In this document: in pieces, positions 57,558-64,000 of the stretch
Layout: each line of letters starts with the position of its first letter
Numbering within the stretch: position 1 is the first letter of the stretch
NCBI RefSeq assembly: GCF_022836935.1
Contig: NZ_CP083239.1
Span: forward strand, 1,240,001-1,304,000
DNA from: Ancylobacter polymorphus
Lineage (GTDB): Bacteria; Pseudomonadota; Alphaproteobacteria; Rhizobiales; Xanthobacteraceae
Direction: 5' to 3'
Length of the DNA: 64,000 bases
The notes under the pieces: model-generated
Databases searched by the model: none
What the model was told of the DNA's origin: nothing
What the model saw: the letters and a program-made list of their open reading frames with translations, nothing else
Program-made: the position numbers and the translations under genes

Positions 57558-59621
57558 ATGGCGACCAATGTTCAGAAGATCACGCTCTCGCCCTCGCGTG
57601 ACATCCCCTTCAACAAGCTGCTGCTCAGCCAGTCGAACGTCCGGCGCATCAAGGCTGGGGTCTCGATCGAGGAACTGGCTGAGGACATCGCCCGCCGTGG
57701 CCTGCTGCAGGGCCTGAGCGTGCGGCCTGTGGTTGACGACACCGGCGTCGAGACCGGCATGTTCGAGATCCCGGCCGGCGGACGGCGCTATCGGGCGCTG
57801 GAAGTGCTGGTGAAGCAGAAGCGCCTCGCCAAGACCGCGCCGGTGCCCTGTGTCATCCGGGAGGGCGGCATCGCCGAAGAGGATTCGCTCGCCGAGAATG
57901 TCCAGCGCGCGCCGCTGCATCCGCTCGACCAGTTCCGCGCATTTCTGGCGCTGCGCGAGAAGGGGCAGTCCGAGGAAGAGATCGCCGCCGCCTTCTTCGT
58001 CTCCGTCGGCGTGGTGAAGCAGCGTCTCAGGCTCGCCTCGATCTCTCCGGTGCTGTTGGAGGTCTATGCCGAGGACGACATGACGCTCGACCAGCTCATG
58101 GCCTTCACCGTTTCCGGCGACCATGCGCGCCAGGAACAGGTCTTCGAGCGGCTGAAGACCTCCTATGACAAGCAGCCCTATGCCATCCGCCGCATGCTGA
58201 CCGAGGGTGCTGTCCGCGCCTGTGACAAGCGCGCCCAATTCATCGGTCTCGAGGCCTATATCGAGGCCGGCGGCACCATCCTGCGCGACCTGTTCCAGGG
58301 CGATGATGGCGGATGGCTGCAGGATGTCGCGCTCGTCGACCGGCTTGTGGCTGAGAAGCTCAAGGCCGAGGCCGACGCTGTCGCTACCGAAGGATGGAAG
58401 TGGGTCGAGGTGGCCCCTGACTTCGCCTATGGCCACACCTACGGCCTGCGACAGCTGCGCGGCGAGACCATCCCGCTCACCACTGAGGAGGAAGCGAGCC
58501 GCGATGCCCTCCAGGCGGAATATGATCGCCTGTCCACGGAATACGCCGAGGCGGATGAACTGCCGGAGGAGGTCGACGCGCGGCTCGGCGAGATCGAGAC
58601 GGCGATCGAAGCCTTCGAGGCGCGTCCGATCGCCTTCGATCCGGCGGAGGCGGCGCGCGCCGGCGCCTTCGTCAGCATCGCCCATGATGGGTCGGTGCGC
58701 ATTGAGCGCGGCTATGTGCGGCCTGAGGACGAACTGCCGGCTGAGCCCGAACTCGCCGTGGAGGACGCGGGGCCGCGCCTTGCCGCCGCTGCGGCCACGA
58801 GGGCGGGCGATGCTGTTACAGCCGATACGCTGGCGCCCGAACTCGAGGAGGACGAAGGGCTGTCTGCGCTCTCGGACCGGCTCATGGCCGAACTGACCTC
58901 GCACCGCACGCTCGGCCTGCGTCAGGCGCTGGGCGAACGGCCGGACGTGGCCTTCCTCGCCGCCCTGCATGCCCTGACGCTGAAGAGCTTCTACCGTTAC
59001 GGCTCGGATAGCTGCCTCGAACTCGACCTGAAGAGCATCGCCTTCAGCGCGCAGGCGCCGGGGCTGAACGACAGCGCCTCGGCCGCGGCGATCCACGCCC
59101 GGCATGATGGCTGGGCCAAGGTCCTGCCGAAGGACTCGGCCGATCTCTGGGAGGCTCTGCGGGACTGGGACAGCGACAGCCGCTCCAGCCTGTTCGCCCA
59201 TGTGGTGAGCCTGTCGGTGAATGCTGTTCATGAGGCCTGGAACCGGCGCCCCCGCGCCCTCCACCATGCGGATCAACTCGCCCGCGCCGTCGACCTCGAC
59301 ATGGCGGCCGCCGGGTGGAGGCCGACCGTGGACAATTTCCTCGGCCGGGTCACCAAGGCCCGCATTCTGCTGGCGGTGTGCGAGGCCAAGGGGTCGCGCG
59401 TTGCGGACCGCATCGCGCACCTGAAGAAGGGCGACATGGCCCGCGAGGCCGAAACGTTGCTGGCTAATACCGGCTGGCTGCCGGAACCGCTGCGCGGAGC
59501 CGAACCCGCCGTTGGCGAGGATACGGCGGCGCAGGACGGCACAACGGCCATGGGCGAAGACGAGAGTCTTGAGGATACTGAAGACACCACGGACATCCCC
59601 CCTGCCGTGGCGGCGGAGTAA
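57558..59621 (+). CDS. Large ParB/RepB/Spo0J-like protein of mobile elements
   Basis: The 687-residue protein has a ParB N-terminal nuclease-like/CTPase domain (LLLSQSNVRRIKAGVSIEELAEDIARRGLLQGLSVRP, IPAGGRRYRALEVL, EDSLAENVQRAPLHPLDQ) and a KorB-like helix-turn-helix. A coiled-coil segment (about residues 300-350) and a long C-terminal domain unlike chromosomal ParB follow. No ParA partner is adjacent. It is typical of plasmids and ICEs in Rhizobiales, with unclear role. ATG 57558 is chosen for its spacing from GGAG. Confidence 0.92.
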   Translation: MATNVQKITLSPSRDIPFNKLLLSQSNVRRIKAGVSIEELAEDIARRGLLQGLSVRPVVDDTGVETGMFEIPAGGRRYRALEVLVKQKRLAKTAPVPCVIREGGIAEEDSLAENVQRAPLHPLDQFRAFLALREKGQSEEEIAAAFFVSVGVVKQRLRLASISPVLLEVYAEDDMTLDQLMAFTVSGDHARQEQVFERLKTSYDKQPYAIRRMLTEGAVRACDKRAQFIGLEAYIEAGGTILRDLFQGDDGGWLQDVALVDRLVAEKLKAEADAVATEGWKWVEVAPDFAYGHTYGLRQLRGETIPLTTEEEASRDALQAEYDRLSTEYAEADELPEEVDARLGEIETAIEAFEARPIAFDPAEAARAGAFVSIAHDGSVRIERGYVRPEDELPAEPELAVEDAGPRLAAAAATRAGDAVTADTLAPELEEDEGLSALSDRLMAELTSHRTLGLRQALGERPDVAFLAALHALTLKSFYRYGSDSCLELDLKSIAFSAQAPGLNDSASAAAIHARHDGWAKVLPKDSADLWEALRDWDSDSRSSLFAHVVSLSVNAVHEAWNRRPRALHHADQLARAVDLDMAAAGWRPTVDNFLGRVTKARILLAVCEAKGSRVADRIAHLKKGDMAREAETLLANTGWLPEPLRGAEPAVGEDTAAQDGTTAMGEDESLEDTEDTTDIPPAVAAE

Positions 59622-59644
59622 CCCTCACCACGATCCTGAACCTC

Positions 59645-59678
59645 GGCCCGCCGGCTCTGTCGGCGGGCCTTTGTTTTT
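59645..59678 (+). terminator. Rho-independent terminator after the ParB-like gene
   Basis: A perfect 9-bp stem GGCCCGCCG / CGGCGGGCC with a 7-nt loop is followed by TTTGTTTTT. It ends only 12 bp before the next ATG, so the Toprim gene either needs read-through or has a promoter within the terminator region. Confidence 0.88.
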
Positions 59679-59690
59679 GAAAAGCTCGCC

Positions 59691-60725
59691 ATGTCCGGGA
59701 TTGCTCAACATCTGTCGCGCCGGCTCGCCGATCGGGCCGAAGCCGTTTGCCGTCACTATCTCTCCAATGGGCGCCGGGAGGGCCGCTACTGGCTCGTCGG
59801 CGATGTCCGCAACACGCCCGGCCGCTCGCTCTTCGTCCGGCTCCACGCATCCGCGAAGGGCCCGGCGGGCAAATGGACCGATGCCGCCACCGGCGAACAT
59901 GGCGATCTTCTCGATGTCATCCGGGGATCGCTGGGGCTCCTCGACTTCGCTGACGTTGCCGAGGAAGCGCGGACCTTTCTCAACCTGCCGCATCCCGAAC
60001 CGGAGCCCGCAGCACCACGTCGCTGCGTCACGCCGGCTCCATCAGGTTCGATCGAAGCGGCACAGCGGCTGTTCGCTATGTCGCGGCCCATCGCCGGGAC
60101 CCTCGCACAGACGTATCTGCGCCGACGCGGCATTACGCTTCTGCACGGAACCGGAAACCTGCGCTTCCACCCGCGCTGCTACTACAGGCCTGACGACGGC
60201 CCGACCGAGACCTTGCCCGCCATGATCGCCGCCGTCACCGATCTCACGGGCAGGATCACTGGCGTACACCGCACCTGGCTCGCCCCCGACGGTTCGGACA
60301 AGGCCCCAGTCGACACGCCGCGCAAGGCGATGGGCGATCTGCTCGGGTCTACCGTTCGCATCGGTGTGCCCGACACCGTGATGGCAGCGGGCGAAGGCAT
60401 CGAGACCTTGCTGTCGCTCCGGCAGGTTCTGCCGAGCATGGCGATGGCGCCGGCGCTCTCGGCAGCACATCTGGCCGCCATCCTGTTCCCGCCTGCCCTG
60501 AGGCGGCTCTACATCGTCAGCGACAACGATCCTGCCGGTGACGCCGCGCGGGACACGCTGATCGAACGGGCGAACGCTGAGGGGATCGAGGCCATTCCAT
60601 TGTCGCCAGCGCTCGGAGACTTCAACGAGGATCTCCAGCGGCTCGGTATCGATGCGCTCCGGATGGGTGTTCGGGTGCAACTCGTCCCGGAAGATGTCGT
60701 GCGCTTCATGAGCCTGGCCCCATAG
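59691..60725 (+). CDS. Toprim-domain protein (primase-like, mobile-element type)
   Basis: The 344-residue protein has an N-terminal DUF7146-like region (HYLSNGRREGRYWLVGDVRNTPGRSLFVRL). A C-terminal Toprim domain follows, with the catalytic glutamate in AAGEGIETLLSL and acidic pair in VSDNDPAGD. It may act as a primase or in element replication or transfer. It lacks the helicase domain of full phage primases. Confidence 0.9.
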   Translation: MSGIAQHLSRRLADRAEAVCRHYLSNGRREGRYWLVGDVRNTPGRSLFVRLHASAKGPAGKWTDAATGEHGDLLDVIRGSLGLLDFADVAEEARTFLNLPHPEPEPAAPRRCVTPAPSGSIEAAQRLFAMSRPIAGTLAQTYLRRRGITLLHGTGNLRFHPRCYYRPDDGPTETLPAMIAAVTDLTGRITGVHRTWLAPDGSDKAPVDTPRKAMGDLLGSTVRIGVPDTVMAAGEGIETLLSLRQVLPSMAMAPALSAAHLAAILFPPALRRLYIVSDNDPAGDAARDTLIERANAEGIEAIPLSPALGDFNEDLQRLGIDALRMGVRVQLVPEDVVRFMSLAP

Positions 60726-61095
60726 CCGAAACGGGCTGAACCGCGATGCGTGGCCGCCATGCCTGCAAGGATGCGTCAGTAACGGCAAGAGGACCGCGCC
60801 TTGCGCCTTCGAGAGGGCGATCGGCCGTCAGCCGGGCCGGATAAGCAATGGCTGCCGCCGACGATTTTCCGGCGCGGCCTTCGGGCCGCTTTCCATCGCG
60901 AAGCAAAATCGCCGGCTTGTCGCCATCCTCCGCTGGCGCTGCGGCCCTGTGCGCTTTTCCGGCATGGTCTTGTCCCGAAACCGGTTCCCACTTTCGGGGA
61001 CCATGCCCGTGCTCCGGGTGCAGGTCCGTCCCGACCGACGGCTTCGTCGCCATGAAGGCCGCCACGGCAGGCGGTCCAAACCGACGGAGCATCCC
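60726..61095. other. Gene-free stretch with a nested palindrome
   Basis: This 370 bp interval has no convincing gene. It contains the nested palindrome at 60961-61007 and GC-rich sequence leading to the DUF2493 gene's ribosome site. Confidence 0.5.
60961..61007. repeat. Nested palindromic repeat (Rhizobiales intergenic type)
   Basis: Outer arms GGCATGGTC / GACCATGCC enclose inner arms CCCGAAA / TTTCGGG around CCGGTTCCCAC. The design matches a repeat class common between genes in Rhizobiales. Confidence 0.75.
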
Positions 61096-62022
61096 ATGAG
61101 CGCGCATGACGACCACGAGCCGCACCACGTCTCATCGCCGACCGACCACCTGATCCAGGAATTGCAGCTCCACGGCCATCGTCCCTCCGAGGACGAGCGC
61201 GACCAGCGCCCGCCACCGGAGGACCGCCACATCGAAGGCGCCGTTGCCGACATCTTCGATGCCCTGGTCGCAACGATCACCGACACCAGCCTCGATGCCG
61301 AGCTTCCCGATCTCCTCTGGTCGACCGTCAACATGTTCCACCGCGCCGTGGACCGGATCGAACAGAAGCTCGACGACAATGAGCAGGCCCAGAAGCAGCT
61401 TCAGCGCGAACAGGACGGCTCGGAGGTGAAGTCACTGGAGCTCGAGCGCCTGATCGACATCGGCATGAACCTGATCGGCCGGCGCGACGGCATGGAAACC
61501 TTCCGCGAGGCCGCCGCCGACCGCTACCGTATCGCCACCGGCTCGCCCTGGACGCCACGGGCCGGATCACGGGTCAACCATCGGCACCTCACCGCATCGC
61601 TGATCGACAGCCGGGATTTTCTCGCCGCCAGGAGGCGCGCGGATAGCGAGGTGCTCGTGCCCGTCGGGCCGAAGATCGCCTTCTCGGGCGGCGACACTGC
61701 CGATCACAGGCAGATCTGGGCCAAGCTCGATCAGATCCACGCCAAGCACCCGGACATGGTGCTGCTGCATGGCGGCTCGCCTAAAGGCGCCGAAAAGATC
61801 GCATCCCTCTGGGCCGACAGCCGCAAGGTGCCGCAGGTGGCCTTCAAGCCCGACTGGACGAAGCACGCCAAGGCGGCGCCCTTCAAGCGCAACGACCAGA
61901 TGCTGAACGTGGTGCCGATCGGGGTCGTGATCTTTCCCGGCACCGGCATTCAGGACAATCTGGCCGACAAGGCCCGTAAGATGGGCATCCCGGTCTATCG
62001 CTTCGGAACTGGTGGCGCATAA
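61096..62022 (+). CDS. DUF2493-domain protein (SLOG-like)
   Basis: The 308-residue protein has a charged N-terminal half with coiled-coil-like sequence (DRIEQKLDDNEQAQKQLQRE) and a C-terminal DUF2493 Rossmann-like domain. The latter shows IAFSGGDTADHRQIW, MVLLHGGSPKGAEKIA and NVVPIGVVIFPGTGIQDNLADKA. DUF2493 belongs to the SLOG superfamily of nucleotide-ligand binders. It is common on Rhizobiales plasmids and islands, with unknown function. ATG 61096 follows GGAG. Confidence 0.9.
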   Translation: MSAHDDHEPHHVSSPTDHLIQELQLHGHRPSEDERDQRPPPEDRHIEGAVADIFDALVATITDTSLDAELPDLLWSTVNMFHRAVDRIEQKLDDNEQAQKQLQREQDGSEVKSLELERLIDIGMNLIGRRDGMETFREAAADRYRIATGSPWTPRAGSRVNHRHLTASLIDSRDFLAARRRADSEVLVPVGPKIAFSGGDTADHRQIWAKLDQIHAKHPDMVLLHGGSPKGAEKIASLWADSRKVPQVAFKPDWTKHAKAAPFKRNDQMLNVVPIGVVIFPGTGIQDNLADKARKMGIPVYRFGTGGA

Positions 62023-62035
62023 GCGCCGCCAAGCC

Positions 62036-62062
62036 CGCCATCTTGAACGTGATGGCGTTTTC
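62036..62062 (+). terminator. Rho-independent terminator after the DUF2493 gene
   Basis: A 7-bp perfect stem CGCCATC / GATGGCG with an 8-nt loop is followed by TTTTCT. Confidence 0.8.
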
Positions 62063-62106
62063 TCTATTTTGCTATCAACGCTATCGGCCTTACTGGAGGC
62101 GCCATC

Positions 62107-62361
62107 ATGCCCGCAGTGACGATCCGCAACCTCTCCGAGGCGACGCACCGTGCCCTCAAGGTGCGCGCGGCACAGCACGGCCGCAGCACCGAAGCCGAGA
62201 TGCGCGACATCCTAGAGACCGCCGTTCGCCCTGACACGCGTCTTCGGCTCGGCACGGCGCTCGCGGAGCGCAGCCGCCGTCTCGGCCTAACCAATGAGGA
62301 CATCGACGCCCTCAGCCCGGCGCGCGACAGGACGCCCGACGAGCCGATGAGCTTCGAGTGA
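62107..62361 (+). CDS. vapB: VapB/FitA-type antitoxin (ribbon-helix-helix)
   Basis: The 84-residue protein begins MPAVTIRNLSEATHRALKVRAAQHGRSTEAEMRDIL, the typical FitA/VapB ribbon-helix-helix DNA-binding domain. A C-terminal toxin-binding tail follows. It should repress its own operon together with the toxin. The upstream TGCTATC/CTATCGG sequence at 62070-62085 is a possible operator. GTGA overlap links it to the toxin gene. Confidence 0.93.
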   Translation: MPAVTIRNLSEATHRALKVRAAQHGRSTEAEMRDILETAVRPDTRLRLGTALAERSRRLGLTNEDIDALSPARDRTPDEPMSFE

Positions 62362-62780
62362 TCCTTCTCGACACCAATGTCATCTCGGAGGCGATGAAGC
62401 CCACGCCCGACGACACCGTGCGGGCGTGGCTCGACGAGCAGGCGGCCGAGACGCTCTATCTCTCCAGCGTCACCATTGCCGAGCTGTTGTATGGCATCGG
62501 TGCGCTGCCTGCGGGCAAGCGCCAAGACCGGCTCACCGAAGCCCTGGATGGGCTGATGGAGCTGTTCGCTGACCGTGTCCTGCCGTTCGATATCGCTGCC
62601 GCACGACGCTATGCCGACCTCGCCGTGAAGGCGCGTGCGGCCGGGAAGGGCTTTCCGACGCCCGACGGCTATATCGCCGCAATCGCAGCCTCCCGGGGCT
62701 TCACTGTGGCCACGCGCGATACCAGCGCATTCGACGCCGCCGGTGTGGCGGTCATCAATCCGTGGAACGTGGAACGGTGA
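62358..62780 (+). CDS. vapC: VapC/FitB-type PIN-domain toxin
   Basis: The 140-residue ribonuclease toxin has all PIN acidic residues: Asp5 (MILLDTN), Glu42 (IAELLYG), Asp103 (TPDGYIAA) and Asp121 (ATRDTSAF). VapC toxins cut tRNA or rRNA. The start is GTG 62358, overlapping the antitoxin stop. The active site looks intact, so the pair probably works in element maintenance. Confidence 0.94.
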   Translation: MILLDTNVISEAMKPTPDDTVRAWLDEQAAETLYLSSVTIAELLYGIGALPAGKRQDRLTEALDGLMELFADRVLPFDIAAARRYADLAVKARAAGKGFPTPDGYIAAIAASRGFTVATRDTSAFDAAGVAVINPWNVER

Positions 62781-63062
62781 CGACCTGCCACAGTCAGCAC
62801 GTGTTGAACCTGACAACGCTTCGGAAGCGACCTGCGCAGTAACCCGCCATCACGGTCTCCTGACCGGACGACCATCCCCGCTTCACGACGCTGATCCTTG
62901 GGTCCAGCCGATGGCCTGACGCCATCAACCCATGAAGGGTCGGACTACGCTGCGCGTGCCGCCGCTCCGGCTGCGCCGGACACGGTGATTGCGGCCACCG
63001 GCCGGCCCTTTCGGGCGCCTGTCAGCGGGGGATGGACCTCCGCTCGCGCAGGAGCCAGGTCG

Positions 63063-63230
63063 ATGTCCGCCCAGATCGCTCACGCCTTCGCCTTCAGCCT
63101 CGCCACCACCCTGATGGCCACCGTCGTCATCTTCCGCGCCGGCGACGGCACGCTCTCCGTCGCCCCGGCTGCAGAATATGATGGCGACGAAGCCGCCATC
63201 GTCCGCGAAATCGACCCCTTCGCCTCTTGA
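63063..63230 (+). CDS. Small single-pass membrane protein
   Basis: The 55-residue protein has one hydrophobic segment (AFAFSLATTLMATVVIF, residues 9-25) and an acidic C-terminal tail (EYDGDEAAIVREIDPF). Purine-rich AGGAG..AGG lies upstream of ATG 63063. Function unknown. Confidence 0.6.
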   Translation: MSAQIAHAFAFSLATTLMATVVIFRAGDGTLSVAPAAEYDGDEAAIVREIDPFAS

Positions 63231-63353
63231 GAGGCGAACAGGCGGCCATGAACGGCGGAGACGGCGTGCGCTCTTGCTCTGACGCCGACGCCAATCTCGC
63301 CGGTGCATCGTGGTGGTGGAGGCGCTTCGATCTGATTTTATGGAGCCGCCCCC

Positions 63354-63791
63354 ATGATCTTCATCGGCATTCTCCTCAGCATGGCGACAATCGCATTCTT
63401 CTGCTGGCTGCTCTTCACGCTGGCGGTATTCGCGTTGCCGCTGTTTGCGGGCATCACGGCGGGCACATGGGCCTATGGCACCGGCGCCGGATGGCTCGGC
63501 GTTGTTGTCGGCCTTGTGGCCGCTGGCCTGACTTACGCCCTCGGCCAGTTCCTATTCGCGATCGTCCGCCCGATCTGGGCGCGTCTGCTCATCGTTGCCG
63601 TGTTCGTCGTCCCGGCTGCGGCGGCAGGCTTCCACGCCACCCATGGCATCGTGAAGCACACCATGCCCTCGCAGACGTGGCAGATGGTGTTTTCGATCAT
63701 CGGAGCCGGCGTGGTTGGCATTGTCGCCTTCGTGCGGATCACCGGAAGGAAGGCGTTCCGCCCTTCTGACGGGCACAGCTCCCCTCCCTGA
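63354..63791 (+). CDS. Multi-pass membrane protein of unknown function
   Basis: The 145-residue protein has about four hydrophobic helices (IFIGILLSMATIAFFCWLL, FAGITAGTWAYGTGAGWLGV, LLIVAVFVVPAAAAG, MVFSIIGAGVVGIVAFV). GGAG lies before ATG 63354. It is typical of small island-encoded membrane proteins. I do not recognise the family. Confidence 0.8.
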   Translation: MIFIGILLSMATIAFFCWLLFTLAVFALPLFAGITAGTWAYGTGAGWLGVVVGLVAAGLTYALGQFLFAIVRPIWARLLIVAVFVVPAAAAGFHATHGIVKHTMPSQTWQMVFSIIGAGVVGIVAFVRITGRKAFRPSDGHSSPP

Positions 63792-64000
63792 CGCCGCGAT
63801 AGCCGTTCGGCGCACCAGACAGCGAACGGCATATCGTCCGCGTCAACCGGCTGGGCCGGGAGGGAGCGGAGATCCGGCGCGCCGGCTTCGCCCTCTAATG
63901 CGGCAAGATTGGTGAGCGTGGAGGACGGCGGCCGCGTCGCAGCCGAAAGCCCCCTTGGGGCAGAGCATTCGCGACGTTGGCGGGACGAGGAATGCGCAGC
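63792..64000. other. Right end of the window, no supported gene
   Basis: A plus-strand frame opens with GTG at about 63914 and runs off the window edge, but nothing in its ~28 codons is recognisable. I cannot support a gene here. Confidence 0.3.

Noticed and set aside
62070..62106. A defined VapBC operator and promoter
   Set aside because: TATC-containing half-sites are visible upstream of vapB but are too short and irregular to call as a feature.
63227..63769. Plus-strand frame overlapping the 63354 membrane-protein gene
   Set aside because: Its sequence is Arg/His-rich and frame-shifted relative to the hydrophobic protein, which has the better ribosome site and composition.

Overview
The window is a 64 kb piece of a high-GC alphaproteobacterial chromosome, most likely of the order Hyphomicrobiales (Rhizobiales). 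I infer this from the gidA/gidB-parAB block with parS sites, the fused CysN/CysC sulfate-activation enzyme, the RpoH-type sigma factor, CarD, FdxA and the SUV3-like helicase, and from typical Rhizobiales palindromic intergenic repeats. A Xanthobacteraceae-like genus such as Ancylobacter or Starkeya is plausible but is not proven by the sequence. The mnmE-mnmG-rsmG-parA-parB order with three parS sites suggests that the replication origin lies nearby, possibly left of the window.

Layout. 1-9.6 kb: YyaL/DUF255 protein (cut by the window edge), the mnmE-mnmG-rsmG-parA-parB block, then holA and lptE. 9.6-24.3 kb: housekeeping genes leuS, a YggS-type PLP protein, a LysR/YeiH pair, tRNA-Thr, htpX, an SDHAF4-like factor, arfB, a cNMP-binding protein with an OmpR-type response regulator, an L,D-transpeptidase, small exported proteins, tRNA-Leu, and cysD-cysNC. 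24.6-28.9 kb: a patch of mobile DNA made of an IS3-family element with a broken orfA, a truncated ORF, and a roughly 2.4 kb integrase-bearing mini-element next to tRNA-Arg(CCT). The mini-element is bounded by a diverged ~150 bp direct repeat. 29-47 kb: ordinary chromosome with an SNase-like protein, M48 lipoprotein protease, rpoH, carD, fdxA, an S4 protein, a large RNA helicase, a DUF3108 protein, rpmB, a queuosine-precursor transporter, rutR, a DsbA-like protein, a kinase fusion, threonine aldolase and a MocR-type regulator.

47.5-55.4 kb holds a complete Nit1C-type cluster (Sll0783-Sll0787 / MSMEG_0565-0572 families): a nitrogen-starvation protein, nitrilase, radical SAM enzyme, GNAT, AIR-synthase-like protein, glycosyltransferase, small MSMEG_0570 protein, flavin-dependent oxidoreductase, and an LnmK-like Pnap_2097-family protein. 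Start and stop codons overlap along most of the cluster, so it should behave as one operon. A sequence matching the sigma-54 consensus lies directly upstream, which fits nitrogen control. Related clusters have been linked to cyanide/nitrile nitrogen assimilation, but the pathway chemistry is unresolved.

55.6-64 kb, after tRNA-Gly(GCC), has the gene content of a genomic island or integrative element: DUF932, a large ParB-like protein, a Toprim protein, DUF2493, a VapBC pair and small membrane proteins. No integrase for it lies inside the window. The most interesting unexplained signal is a ~75 nt hairpin leader that occurs three times here (55861, 56121 and 57475). It sits immediately upstream of the DUF932 and ParB-like genes and once in front of a transposase remnant. 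Its double-hairpin pairing is kept by compensating changes between copies.
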